A DNA stretch of 64,000 bases from Siphonodentalium dalli (GCA_032622095.1 CP136061.1:3782001-3846000), one strand, 5' to 3'. Positions 47,434-58,811 are shown, counted from the stretch's first letter. Notes: a model not told the origin generated them from the sequence alone. Program-made: numbers and translations.

Positions 47434-48566
47434 AATTGGTTATTATTTTGAGCCCGACGTCTGCATTGGTCTGTGGTATGATTGTTTAATCTGCAGTATG
47501 TACAGAAGAGGGGTCGTTGAGCTGTTGTAGTATATCTTGCATCCATGGTTTGGATGCGGTTGGGATGGGAGACCCTTGGTTCAGAGTAGGGGTGGTGAGA
47601 ATTCGAAGGTTGGCGCCTGTGGGGGTGATCATTGATTCGGTGTCTGTCTTTGGATTGGCGGGGGGTGTAAGTGGATTGTGATGGCCCTCTTGGAATGTGC
47701 CGGTGGTTATTGTCGATATCCATTGGTTGAGGGGATTGTAACTGTGGGAATTGGTTATAATCATTATGATGTTCACCGTAACGTAAGCGATAGCGTTGCC
47801 GAATGTTCATTTCGCGTAGGGCAATATCAGTAGCTCTATCAAGCGTTACGGGGTCGTCTTTGAGAAGCCTGAATTTGATACTAGAGTCGCGAATACCGTC
47901 GGAAAAAAATGCTACTAATTGTGTTTGCACTGCTCTTGTGTTAATTTCATCAGTAAACGCGTGTTTATCAAGAGTACATATGCGTTCTGCAAACATGGCA
48001 ATTGTTTCCGTATGTCTCTGCCTAATGGCTCGTAATGAGGAAAGGGCTTGAGGAGAATCAGTTATGGAACTGAATAATGAGCGTAACTGTGATTTGAGAT
48101 CGGTCCAGGTGAACGTGAATTTTCCGTCTGTGTTATTTTCATTTATGAAGCGTTGAATAAATTCAGAAACTTGAGATTTACATGTCTGAGCGGCAATTTT
48201 TATGATAGTCTCATCTTGTGCCGAAATCGCGCGGGAGTATTTTTCCACCGCATGGACCCATTGGGGAAAATCGTCAGGCTTGCCATCGAAGGGTTCAATA
48301 ATGGAATTCATCCCCAACAGTGCTGTTATTGTTGTTTGTGTTTTTAAACTTTCAGTCTGGTCGCGGATAGAACTAGTGAAATGGCTAATTTCATGGGTAA
48401 GCCGTGACAATAGCAAGTTTTGAGCATCTTTGCCCATTTCATTAGTAATGTCTGTGTGGGGGGATCTTGCGGTTGATCGGTCCATTTCCCTGTTTAATTC
48501 AAGGTGATGGTGATAATTTTGGCTTGGATGAAAATAATCGCTGCTCTGTGGAGGTGGTGACTCCAT
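47421..48566 (-). CDS. gag: Gag polyprotein
   Basis: 381 codons from ATG to TAA, unbroken. A Pro/His-rich N terminus is followed by a capsid-like region of the retrotransposon Gag type (about residues 90-260, with IEPFDGKPDDFPQWVHAV) and an Arg/His/Pro/Gln-rich basic linker. One CCHC zinc knuckle, C-x2-C-x4-H-x4-C, lies at residues 355-368 (CTYCRLNNHTTDQC) for RNA binding. It ends in the slippery site that gives access to pol. Confidence 0.9.
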   Translation of the reverse strand: MESPPPQSSDYFHPSQNYHHHLELNREMDRSTARSPHTDITNEMGKDAQNLLLSRLTHEISHFTSSIRDQTESLKTQTTITALLGMNSIIEPFDGKPDDFPQWVHAVEKYSRAISAQDETIIKIAAQTCKSQVSEFIQRFINENNTDGKFTFTWTDLKSQLRSLFSSITDSPQALSSLRAIRQRHTETIAMFAERICTLDKHAFTDEINTRAVQTQLVAFFSDGIRDSSIKFRLLKDDPVTLDRATDIALREMNIRQRYRLRYGEHHNDYNQFPQLQSPQPMDIDNNHRHIPRGPSQSTYTPRQSKDRHRINDHPHRRQPSNSHHPYSEPRVSHPNRIQTMDARYTTTAQRPLFCTYCRLNNHTTDQCRRRAQNNNQFLNR

Positions 48567-48580
48567 TATGTTATTAAGGA

Positions 48581-49072
48581 TTAACGGTGTCTGTTTTGGG
48601 ATCTATGGTATGGGTGCGAAATATGTTGTATTTTTTTCCAAGTGCCGTGGCGGTGTATTATGCGATTCAGGTGTATTTGACACGATTCAGGTGATTTATT
48701 AGGATGTTTTATGGGAATCGCCGTGACTATAGAGTTGACAATAAGTTTTGGATAATCCGTAAAATGAGCCGGAAATGTATGCCACTCGTTCCAAGAATCT
48801 AGTGTATGTCCTGAGCAGTTATTTGTAATCATACAACGCACGTATAAGCGGATTGTATCTTGCGTTATATCAATGCGAATGGGATTGCAATATTTAATGA
48901 GTTGTGGCGATAAAGTTATTTGGTGGGGTAAAGCGTATCTACAGTAAGTTTTAAAATTAAGAACTGAATGTTGTTTGTAAGAGGTGGGTGGTATGGGCTG
49001 ATCGTTTGAAGCATGTATTGTAGTAGGATGGGTAGGTAGTGTAGGTGTAGTAGAATCAGGTGATGTGTCCAT
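48581..49072 (-). CDS. Unknown 163-aa ORF upstream of gag
   Basis: An ATG-started frame between the leader and gag, ending 14 bases before the gag ATG and in a different frame. The N-terminal about 35 residues are Thr/Pro-rich, followed by a more folded-looking part (HSVLNFKTYCRYALP, DTIRLYVRCMITNNC, DSWNEWHTFPAHF) and a basic His/Arg-rich C terminus. I recognise no domain. It lies 3' of the candidate splice donor, so it would be read from full-length RNA. Errantiviruses do not normally carry an ORF here. It could be a separate matrix-like or regulatory protein, or non-functional. Confidence 0.5.
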   Translation of the reverse strand: MDTSPDSTTPTLPTHPTTIHASNDQPIPPTSYKQHSVLNFKTYCRYALPHQITLSPQLIKYCNPIRIDITQDTIRLYVRCMITNNCSGHTLDSWNEWHTFPAHFTDYPKLIVNSIVTAIPIKHPNKSPESCQIHLNRIIHRHGTWKKIQHISHPYHRSQNRHR

Positions 49073-49157
49073 AACCCACGTAAAAAAAAAAGGAGTAAAA
49101 GAATGCTAAAAATAGGGGGTGTGCAATTTGACAGCAAATGGGAAAGAAAAGATGGTC

Positions 49158-49164
49158 ACTCACC
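49158..49164 (-). promoter_or_regulatory. Candidate splice donor in the leader
   Basis: ATTG/GTGAGTG on the minus strand is the best donor I see in the leader. It could join the env acceptor at 39931 to make a subgenomic env mRNA that skips gag and pol. Donor choice is inferred. Confidence 0.45.
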
Positions 49165-49388
49165 AATTTCCGAGAAGAATAATGTGCACAAGTCTGTGGT
49201 GATGAATGATGTACAGAATGTTCTTGTGTTTATTGGAAGCCGAAGGATGTCCAAATCGGATGTTAATGTTTATGTGGATCTGAATCTGGTCTGCAAGAGG
49301 CGTGAGTAATGTTTTTAGCTGGATACACGATGTGAGCTGGTTGTATGAGAATAAAAGGTTGATTCGTCTATATCAGATGAGTATGTAT

Positions 49389-49533
49389 GCGGTCCTGTGT
49401 GTCCGAAGGGTTGGTGTGCGGTCCTGTGTGTCCGAAGGGTTGGTGTGCGGTCCTGTGTGTCCGAAGGGTTGGTATGCGGTCCTGTGTGTTCGAAGGGTTG
49501 GTATGCGGTCCTGTGTGTCCGAAGGGTTCCTGT
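49389..49533. repeat. 29-bp tandem repeat in the leader, 5 copies
   Basis: Units GCGGTCCTGTGTGTCCGAAG plus 9 bases start at 49389, 49418, 49447, 49476 and 49505 with almost no divergence. They lie between the primer-binding region and the first ORF, where packaging or promoter elements are usual. The plus-strand frame across them is a by-product. Confidence 0.85.
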
Positions 49534-49706
49534 GTGTCCGAATGGTTGAGTTATGGTTGACCGGTGCAGTGGTCTAGTGTGTGAGGCTGTCTATCCGTGG
49601 CTGGAGTGTAAGGCTGTATCCCCGTGGTTGAGTAGCGGTTTGAGATTGTTTCTGCTCTGTAGTGATCGTCTAGTGGCCGAGACTTCAAGTTGTGTGGTGA
49701 GACGTA

Positions 49707-49725
49707 GAACTGTTCACGGTACCAT
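49707..49725 (-). promoter_or_regulatory. Candidate primer-binding site
   Basis: After the 5' LTR and nine further bases the element reads TGGTACCGTGAACAGTT. It starts with the expected TGG, but I could not match it to a specific tRNA 3' end. Confidence 0.3.
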
Positions 49726-49733
49726 TAATACTA

Positions 49734-50189
49734 TGTGAGGTAATGAACACATAGATATAGTAGGTACAAGTCTTTATTATGTTGTGAATAAGATATGCAG
49801 TGTGTACAAATATAATGATCAATAGTCGCCGCGAAATGATGTCCCCGAATGGGTGATGCCTGGTGTGAATGATGCCTGGATATGATCTAGGGAGGAGATG
49901 AGTCTAGTGAAAGCATGAGGTGATGGGATGTGGTTGTCTCTTATATACTATTTGGGACGCATATTAGATGAGGCGTTTGGCAATACACATCGGGATTGGT
50001 TCCTTCGTTATGGGCATTTCCCTTGACCATATTTGGGAGCCATCTTCATTGTGTGTATATCTTCGCTGAGATTAAGACGTGTGAGGTTTCGAGAACCGAA
50101 CACGAATATCTGAGTTTGGGGTTTTATATATTGGGACATTCGTATAGTTTGAATCAAGTTGTGAGATTATAATGGGTAGTTATCTCACA
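49734..50189 (-). repeat. 5' LTR of the retroelement
   Basis: Begins TGTGAG and ends CTCACA (element sense), a 6-bp terminal inverted repeat. It contains a TATATAAG box (minus strand, 49940-49947) as likely promoter and AATAAA (49773-49778) as polyadenylation signal, which define U3, R and U5 roughly. Same sequence as the 3' LTR by eye over 456 bp. Confidence 0.93.
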
Positions 50190-50370
50190 AAAGCTGAGTT
50201 ATCTCCCTTGACACTATGACGTCATAATTCAATTTATCGTCTATTGAAAAGTGGCAGTGCCACGAAAGGCCTATAGACATTTTACTTAAATTAATTAATT
50301 TTCTATAGACATGTCTTATGTTATTCTTGAACAATATATATAACTGTGCACACGTTACTTTAAACTGTGA

Positions 50371-50420
50371 AATATATATATATATATATATATTTGCGAC
50401 TGTCTGTCTGTCTGTGTTAT
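50371..50420. repeat. (TA)n and TGTC microsatellites
   Basis: About 11 TA units followed shortly by CTGTCTGTCTGTCTGTG. Confidence 0.85.
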
Positions 50421-50469
50421 ATAGAAAATCACAGGGGAGCACATAAATAACAACAGAGTAGTCTATTTG

Positions 50470-52330
50470 TGGTTTTTACAAGAAAGATAATGGTGCGGGT
50501 TAGAAATTTCTAAAGTGACGCTTTTGCTGCCAGGGGCATAAAAGGGGAGGGGCACAAAATATTGTCGCCGATTTCCACCAAACTTATACATAATCATCTC
50601 CATGATATGAGGAATCTCATGGTGTGGTTTATATATGTCAAAATTGGCGTCATTTGAGTCAGGGGTGCACGAAGGGGAGAGGGGCACAATAATTGATAAT
50701 CCTGTTTAGCGCATATTACCACAAAATTGATAAACATTCTTCTCCAAGAAACGAGGAATCTAATCGTGTGATTTCAAAATGGCAAAAGTGGCGCCATTTA
50801 ATTGAGGGGAGCACGAAAGAGAGAGGGCACCAAAATTGATAAAACTGTTTAACGCCGATTTCCACCAAATTGATACCCATTCTATTCCATGATATAATAA
50901 ATCTAATCGTGTGATATAAATGTGGCAAAATTTGCGTCATTTGAGTCAGCGGTGCACGGAAGGGGAGAGGGGCAGCAAAATTGATAACAAATTTTAAGGC
51001 CGGTTTCCACCAAATTGATACACATTCTTCTCCATGATTCGAGAATTTAATCGTGTGATGTAAAGATGGAAAAGTGGCGCCTTTTAAGTCAGGGTGCATG
51101 GAAGGGGAGAGGGGCTCCAAAATTTATCAAATTCTTCTCCATGATACGAGAAATATTATTGTGTGATGTGAAAATGCCAAGTTGGTGTCGTTTGGATGAA
51201 AGATGGAGGGGGCACTTAATTTGATAAGAATGTATTTGTTCGCCGATTATCACCAAAGTTATACATTATCATCTAAATGGCATTTAAAGTGTGATTTAAA
51301 GATGGCAAAAGTGGTGTCATTTGAGTCAGGGGTGCAATGAAGGAGAAAGGAACACCAAAATTTATAAAACTGTTTTCAGCGCGATTTTGATTAGATGAAT
51401 AGAAATTCTTCTCCACCAAACGTATACATAATCATCTCCGTGATATCAGGAGTCTAATCGTGTGGTTAAAATACGCCTAATTGGCGAGATGGGGGCACTA
51501 ATATTTGATACGAATTATTTTGTAGCCGATTTCCACCAATGTTATATATATTCATCTTCATAATGAGTAGATATCTTATAGTGGCGCCACTTGAGTCAAG
51601 GAATTGGCGGGGACGGACAAACAATATGTTTAGAACAAATTTCCACCAAATTCATTCATTATCCTCCAATGATACGAGGAATCAAATTGTGTGGACCCGT
51701 TGAAGACGCCAAGGTTGGTGCCTACATTTGCGAATGTCGGGTCTGACTCACATATACCTTCATGTGGATCATCTATATGACACCAAAGGGACTAACACAT
51801 GTAACTTATTACGAGCAAGATAATGGTGTGGGTTAATTTTTTCTAAAAAGACGCTGTTTGTGTCAGGTGCAAAAAATGGGGATTTCCCAAACAATATAAT
51901 CTCCATGATATGGTGTTGTTCTGGTCAGGAGTGCACAGATGGCACCAACATATATTTAAACGCCCATTTCCTCCAAATTGATAAATATTCTTCCCCATGA
52001 GAATTTAATCATGTGATTTAAATGGGGGTCGCTTGGGTGAGAGATGGGGAGGCACTGACTTTGATAAGAATTTGTTTAGTTGCCGATTACCACCACACAT
52101 ATACGTAATCATATCCGTGATATCAGGAATCTAATGGATGTGGTTTAGATATGGGAAAAGGGGCACCGTTCGAGTAATTAATGTGGAAGGGATGAGCACC
52201 AGAGCTGATACATATATGATTGGCAATAATGTCCACCAAGAAGGATGTAACATTGATGATGTTTTAGTCGCCAATATCAACACAAGTTGTATAAAGTCAT
52301 CTCCATATAATTCGTTCTATAAGGAGTTTT
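50470..52330 (-). repeat. Degenerate tandem array, ~12 units of ~150 bp
   Basis: Units are recognised by TTTCCACCAAATTGATAC..ATTCTTCTCCATGATA.GAG, AATCTAATCGTGTG, GGCAAAA.TGGCG.CATTTGAGTCAG and GGGGTGCACGAAGGGGAGAGGGGCAC, at about 50576, 50711, 50862, 51007, 51250, 51412, 51534, 51645, 51972 and 52092. Two inverted relatives are at 8820-9110. Open frames here are by-products. Confidence 0.75.
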
Positions 52331-53479
52331 TGGCGTTCACATTTCACAGTCTCGACGTGTGGTGACCTAATTAAGTCACTTGAACAATTACATCTTCTCA
52401 ACTGTCATTTGTATTGGGGACGGGAACCAGGACATTCATACAGTGAGTTCGCAAAACAGATACATAGAAGAAAACATTATATACTTATCATTATATTTAA
52501 GAGATGCATATATTCTTGCAAAATGAGGGACCTTGAATCGTTTGAGGATGGCATGATAGACTGGGTAATGTATTGTAACACAATCAAGATATGTTCTGCA
52601 AGATAGATACAATTATTCAAGAGAGATGAAAATGCATTGAAGACCCATTCGCAATAGTGGTGACAGTGTGCAGTCAACTATAGTTTCTTCTGAGATAAAA
52701 GATAAGTCAGTAGCACATGACTTTTCATGATCCTCCAATACTGGAAGCTGACAAGGGTATATCACCCGATACAGATAATTTCTTTCAGTCTTAGAACAGA
52801 CTCATAGCCTAACATAAACAAATTAAAACCTCGCTCTGTGTCGGTTACATGCAGCTGATATATATAGACACTTTTATTTAAAACTGAGAATAATTGGCCA
52901 CTACAACACCATGGACAGATGAGCAACAGGGAATTTCTTTAAAACATATTGATCAAAACTATTATATAATCCCGCCACATGCTGTCCACAATGCGGAGGG
53001 TATCACCTCAATTTCGCCTGAGCAACGATGGGTAGCCCTGCTAGTATATTCTAAAATCAAACTTTAAAGTGTGCTTTTCGATTACGAGTAAAATAATCTA
53101 AAACATGAGAATCGGGCTTCCCAATTTAAGATATTAAGGAACAAAGTGTTCACAGTTATAACTCAAATTTATTAAAACAAACATTTGAATTGACATACTT
53201 GTTTTGATATGAAATTGTCTAACCACAGGCGATAATTGTCCTGTCTTCATGTCTTAATGCATATTACTATTACCAGTGGGTGTATGGCGCATGCACTATA
53301 TCACGACACTATCAGTAACAGTCGGATTGAAACATTCAAGACAATAGCAGACTAACATATGTCAGTCATCCACCGCGCAACAGCAGTCAAATTGATCCCG
53401 CGCTGGAAAATATACGGATACAGCAGCACATACGGGTAAACAGCGTCTCCGCAATAACTGAGCAATGACTTGGCGACCT
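52331..53479. other. Non-coding stretch
   Basis: No gene or repeat recognised, apart from a CTGAGCAATGACTTGGCGAC segment at 53458 that recurs in part near 59098. Confidence 0.35.
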
Positions 53480-54187
53480 AGTGAAGCGGCCAAATAGAAA
53501 AAGAGCTCTAGTTTTCGAGATATCCCCTACCCACGGTAGAACAAGTTAAAACCAACTTTTTTTAAGAAGAAATATATATTGTTCACGAAAATGATAGTGA
53601 AAAATAACGGAATTGGTGGTGGCTATTGTCAAATCGACGATGAACGATACCCACCAGTGTCTTTTTCCAGAAATTAACGATTTTGGTAAAGCGAGCCCTA
53701 TGGCTATGCCCTAACCTATTTGCCAACATTGTTGGGGTTAACATTATATATCATATCATACCTCTACTTGATATGAAAAAAGTGTTGGTTAATTAGCATT
53801 TTCCTGCCATTTGGAGCCGAAACATTTATTTTTTGATAAAAAATCTCTTTTTCATAAAAATATATTTTTCAAACATTATTCAAATGGGTATTGCTGTAAT
53901 GCCAAAATATTAAATCCATATTGTGTAGCAGTTATCTGACAAGCATATGTAGCAAGTAGTTAACAGAAATTTAGAACGGTTTGCGAAATAATGGATTTTA
54001 GCTACCCCTCCCCCAAACACGTTTTTGGTCGAAAACTTAAATTTTTTGTAAAAAACTTTACTAAATTTTCCATTGATCATAATTGGACCCAACATGACCC
54101 GTTTGCTGAAAATTAGGCACGGGGACACTGCTTAAGTGATAAAACACGTGTTTGTGCTTCCAGACCCCAAGTTACAACAACAACACA
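53480..54187. repeat. Left arm of a ~0.7-kb inverted repeat
   Basis: Reverse-complementary to 58111-58811 with moderate divergence. Shared blocks include ATCGACGATGAACGATACCC, AGAAATTAACGATTTTGGTA, CATTTGGAGCCGAAA and CTCCCCCAAACACGTTTTT. Confidence 0.75.
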
Positions 54188-54298
54188 TTTTGTTTACTAT
54201 TACCACAGCAAGTGTCGCATATCATAAGTACTCGCTTAAGATTGAAATGCAGTATTTTGAACTATGACCTATTGAGTAATCACATTACCCCCCCCCCC

Positions 54299-54588
54299 CT
54301 CTCTGTCATTGTGGCAAAATAGAAACAGCACATCATTACTTATTGGAATGTCCTGAATGCAATGGTTCTAGGTCTGAACTTACTGAATGTTATTTTATAA
54401 GAATACTTTTTTGTGCAGATCACAGGAATTCCGTCATCGTGAAAATATTAAAATATTTGACGCGGTTCAAACATGTATCTCGAAAGCAAAGCGACTGTCA
54501 TGACGCTGTCATTTGTGCAAACTTCGTGAAAAGCATTGAACCCCTGCTGAGCGCGAAATTTACCCCCACCAGATTGTCTGACATATAA
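54299..54588 (+). pseudogene. LINE (non-LTR retrotransposon) 3' ORF2 fragment
   Basis: Reads CHCGKIETAHHYLLECPECN followed by an SRSEL segment, the zinc-binding motif C-x-C-x7-H-x4-C found after the RT of many LINEs (zf-RVT type), then about 70 residues to a stop at 54586-54588. No RT domain upstream: a run of 13 C lies directly before it. Family not assignable. Confidence 0.6.
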
Positions 54589-54779
54589 CGGCGACGGACC
54601 TATCAATGACGTAAACAAAATGGTCTATATATCATTATATCCAATCAGCCCCAACGAAATTATATGCTTATCACTGTATCCAATCAGCTCCAACTGGATT
54701 ACATCCTCAGTTTTCCCATACAGTCTCTCAATCCCATATAAATTGTTTACCTCCTGATAGAACTACCCTATGTCCACAG

Positions 54780-57530
54780 TCTCAGTTAAAACTGTGAGCA
54801 TATCCATTCAGTTCGTGGTGTTTTCATGACTTAAAATAGCGTATGTGGTCATAGAAACAGTTAAAATTGCATTATTTTATTTGCCAGCCGCTTTTTGTTA
54901 AGAGTCACAGGCTGTTGAACACCATCACAGCCTTATATATCGTATAGTGTCGGATATAATAGCCATTCGGCCGCAACATGATGTGTCCAAGATTTCAAAT
55001 ATATAGGGTAGGGGTACAGTGAACATGTGCCAGTCTCTTGTTATGGAGTGCATACGGTTCGGGAACCAACACATATGTATATCCTGATAAAACTAACGTT
55101 TGGTCACACGCTCGTTTAATAGTGAGATCATATCATTTCAGCATGTGGTGTCTTCATGACTTCAAATAAAGTAGGGGGCCCTCAAAATTTTACCTTTCTT
55201 GTTTTCCAGCCACTTTTCGTTAAGTGCTCATGCTTTGTGAAACCAATACATCTATATAAATTGTGTACTTCCTTATGCAACGCAATTACCCATTATCCAT
55301 ACACTCAGTCAATGATGGTATCGTTCTAGTTCGTGGTGCGTTCTGGTCTTCAAATTGGGTAGGGGGTAATAGAAACAGTGAAAATCGAATTATTTATTTT
55401 CCGGTCGCTTTTTGTAAAGTGTCCCTGGCTGTCAGGTACCAACCAATATATAACAATTGTGTATTTCCTGATACAATAGCCATTTGTCCAGATCGTCGTT
55501 TGACACTGAGATCACATCCATTCAGTTCGTGATGGGTTCATTGGTTTACATGGGGCAGGGGTCCCTCAAAATTCGCCTTCTGCCATCTGCTTTTTGTATA
55601 AGGTGCCACGGTACCCTCGCGAACAGTTGGTTCGCAAGGTTCGCAAGGTTCGCAAGAGCATTGCATCTTTTCTGACGGAACAGCCATTCAGCCACAATGA
55701 TATTGATAGCATAAGCATTCAGCTAGTGGTGTGTTCAAGACTTCAAATGGGGATTGGAGTCCCTAAGACAGTGAAAACTAGCCCTTTTCGTTTGCCGGCC
55801 GCTTGTTGTAAAGTGCCATATGCTTTCGGGAACCATCTCATCCATAACAGATTCAATACTATCATTTGTCCACACCCTCAGTTAACACTGAGAGTATATC
55901 ATTTGTTTAAGACTTCGAGTGGGATAGTGGGGTCCTCAAAACCTAGAAAATTAGGCCTTTCGTGTTTGCCATCCGATTTTTGTAAAGTGCTCCAGGATTT
56001 CGTGGGAACCAAACCACCCATACCAATTGATAATTCCATGCTAGCACTGGATTTTGTTCACACACTCAGTTAAGTTTGAGGGCATATTACTTCAGTTCAT
56101 TGTGTGTTTTATATGGGTTATTAATATGATATTAAATGGGTTAAGGAGTCTCGCAAAACAGTGAGTATTCCCCTTTCTCATTTGCCAACCGCTTTTTATT
56201 AAGTGACCCATACATTCAAGAACAAACCCATCCATAAAAGATGTGAATTTCTTGATATAGCGTCCATTTCTCTACACCTTCAGTTCATATCGGGAGCATA
56301 TCCTTTCAGTTCATGGTGGGTTCCAGACTTCAAGTGAGGTAGAGTTGCCTCAAAACAAAAACAATTCATATTTCATACAATGTATTTGCCAGCCTCCTAT
56401 TGTAAAGTTCCCCAGGAATTCGGGAACCAACCCACCTTTACAAAGTGTATATAATCCATGATAGCACTACCTTTCGTTCACACACTAAGTTACTATTAAG
56501 AGCATATAGCTTCAGTTCATACAGTGTTCAAGAGTTCAAATTGGTTAAGGGGGTCCAAAACAGTGAGAATTCGCCTTTCACATTTGCTAGCCACTTTTTG
56601 TGTAAAGTATCCCAGACATTCGGAAACCAACCCATCCATTAAAGATGTCTATTTCCTGAGCAAACTACCATTTGTCCACACACTCAGTTAACATTGAGAT
56701 CATATCCGTTCAATTCGTGGTGTGTGTAAGACTTTAAATTGGGTAGGGGGCTCAAAGAAAATTAAACTTTCGTATTTGCCAGCCGCCTTTTGTACAGTAC
56801 CCTAGGATTTCGGGAACCAAACTACACATATAGATTGTATATTCTCTGATAGCATTACCTTTCGTTCACACTGTCAGTTAATAATAAGAGCATACATAGT
56901 CGGTGCATGGTGTGTTCAAACGGTTAAATGTACTTATAAACGTGTCCCACAAAACAACAAATATTCACCTTTGGCGTTTGCCATCCGCTTTCTGGAACCA
57001 ACCCACCCTTAAATAGTGTGCATGTCCTGACATTACTACCCTTTGCACACATCCTCGTTCAATATTTAGAGCAATACTTTCAGTTCGTGGTTTGTCCAAC
57101 TTTAGCACTTCAATGGTGTAGGGGTTCCTCAAAACATAACAGATTCGTCTTTCTTATTTATCAGCCGTTTTGTGTAAAGCGACACAGGCACAAGCCACCA
57201 ATACAAATTATGTATTCTCTGATAGCATTACATTCCATTCACACTCTATGTTAATATAGAGAGCATTTAGTTGCAGTTCGTATTGTGTTCAAGACTTTAA
57301 ATCTGGTAAGGTGTTCTCGAATAATAGAAACTTCGCCTTTCATATTTGCCATGCAGCCGCGTTTTGTAAAATGCCACACTATTTCGGGAACCAACCCATC
57401 CATAAACAGTGTGTATTTCCTTTTATAACTATCCTTTTTACAAAACCTCAGTTAATATTGAGATCATATTCTTTCAGTTCGTGGTATGTTCAAGACTTCA
57501 AATAGTGTAGGGGGACCTCAAAACATAGAA
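54780..57530 (+). repeat. Satellite-like tandem array, ~14 units of ~195 bp
   Basis: Units carry CAGTTAA.ATTGAGA.CATAT, CTTTCAGTTCGTGGTGTGTTCAAGACTTCAAAT, GTAGGGG..CCTCAAAAC, TTTGCCAGCCGCTTTTTGTAAAG and TTCGGGAACCAACCCATCCATA. The GTTCGTGG-type word recurs at about 54807, 55135, 55330, 55523, 55715, 56090, 56308, 56510, 56705, 56895, 57080, 57272 and 57472. Short ORFs inside are by-products. Confidence 0.8.
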
Positions 57531-58110
57531 CATATTTGAACTAACGCTTGCCTCCTTGGTCAAAATAGTTTATGAGATATAAAATACAATATCCATTGTT
57601 TCTATATTTTGGTAGATTTAGAGGGACTCTTAACAATCACTATGGCAGCAACAATGCTATTGTTCTGTATATATGCTAGTCTATATTATGTGTCGCTTAG
57701 AACAAATACTTAGTTCTACAAAGTCGCTATATATATTGATATAAAATTACATGTTATAAATAACATGTGTTGTTGTTGTTTTTTAACCACGCTCGCGGTG
57801 TCTACGGATCCGGTTTTCATCATATGAATCATGATTTAGTCCCCATTAGAATCATTTAGAAACGTTTGTGTTGTCGTTATCATAAATATGCATTTTTCTA
57901 CCAAAACGTGTTCGGGGGAGCAGTAGCTAAAATCCAATATCTGGCAAACCGTTCACAATCTGTCAATTCTTTCTACGTGTCATGTCCAGATAACTATCAC
58001 GCCATAAGAATTATATAGTTGGTCATGTGTTGTTTATAACAAATATTTAGTACTATAAAATCGATGTTTATGCATGCAAAATTACCTGTTGTTGCTGTTG
58101 TTGTAGTTGT
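57531..58110. other. Spacer with a partial direct copy of the right inverted-repeat arm
   Basis: 57830-58030 resembles 58195-58380 in the same orientation (CCCATTAGAATCATTTAGAAA, AAAACGTGTTCGGGGGAG, TATCTGGCAAACCGTTCA, CCAGATAACTATCAC). Confidence 0.55.
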
Positions 58111-58811
58111 TGTTGTAACTGGGGGTCTAGAAGTCTGAAAACATCTGTAATCAATTAAGCGGTATCTGTGGACAAAACTGTCAGTACAAGGTTCATATCG
58201 AGTCCCATTAAGATCAATTAGAAAATGCTTGTAAAGTCGTTAAAAAAATATTAATTTTTCGACAAAAAACGTGTTTGGGGGAGGGGCAGCTAAAATCGAG
58301 TATCTCGCAAACTGTTCAGACTTTCTGTTAACTTCATTCTTAATATGCTTGTCAGATAACTATTACACCATATGGATTACATATTTTGGCATTATTACAA
58401 TAGCCGTTTGAATGATAATATTTGAAAAATAATATTGTTGTGAAAAAGATCGATTTTTCAGCAAAAAATAAATATTTCGGCTCCAAATGACAGGAAACTC
58501 TATAATAATCAACACTTTTTGCATATCAAGTAGAAATATGGTATGATGTAGTAATTATAATACCAACAATGTTGGGAAATATGCTAGGAAATAGCCGCAG
58601 GACTGGATTTACCAAAATCGTTAATTTCTGGAAAAATTCACTGGTGGGTATCGTTCATCGTCGATTTGACAATAGCTATCACCAATTCCGTTATTTTTCA
58701 CCATCAATTTCGTCAATAGTATATATTTCTCCTTCAAAAAAATTTGGTTTCAACTTGTTCGACCGTGGGTATGGGTACCCGACCACTGTTGACGTTTGGC
58801 CGCTGCACTAA
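58111..58811. repeat. Right arm of the ~0.7-kb inverted repeat
   Basis: Pairs with 53480-54187. Outer end TTTGGCCGCTGCACTA against TAGTGAAGCGGCCAAA; inner end TTGTTGTTGTAACTGGGGGTC against GACCCCAAGTTACAACAACA. Confidence 0.75.

Larger units (their letters stand above)
36465..50189 (-). mobile_element. Env-bearing Ty3/gypsy-type LTR retroelement (errantivirus-like), nearly complete
   Basis: 13,725 bp on the minus strand between two 456-bp LTRs that look identical, flanked by AAAG (36461-36464 and 50190-50193), a 4-bp duplication as in Ty3/gypsy elements. Element order: 5' LTR, leader, unknown ORF, gag, pol (protease-RT-RNase H-integrase), long spacer, env, polypurine tract, 3' LTR. The pol order with integrase last and the baculovirus-F-type env place it near errantiviruses. 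The sense strand is rich in A and C. Gag is open; pol has two frame breaks and two TAA codons; env has one TAA. Identical LTRs imply very recent insertion, so the copy may have been mobilised in trans or be misassembled at the breaks. Confidence 0.92.

Noticed and set aside
49302-49577. Plus-strand ORF with repeated VRRVG/CVSEG words
   Set aside because: Product of the 29-bp leader repeat, antisense to the retroelement.
49707-49725. Assignment of the primer-binding site to tRNA-Lys because of the shared GAACAG
   Set aside because: The bases after TGG do not fit the Lys acceptor stem; left unassigned.
50463-51120. Minus-strand ORFs with repeated SPSMHPD/PFRAP words
   Set aside because: Translations of the ~150-bp tandem array, without start, domain or conservation of frame between units.
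55263-57505. Series of similar small plus-strand ORFs
   Set aside because: Repeated translations of the ~195-bp satellite unit, opened and closed at random.
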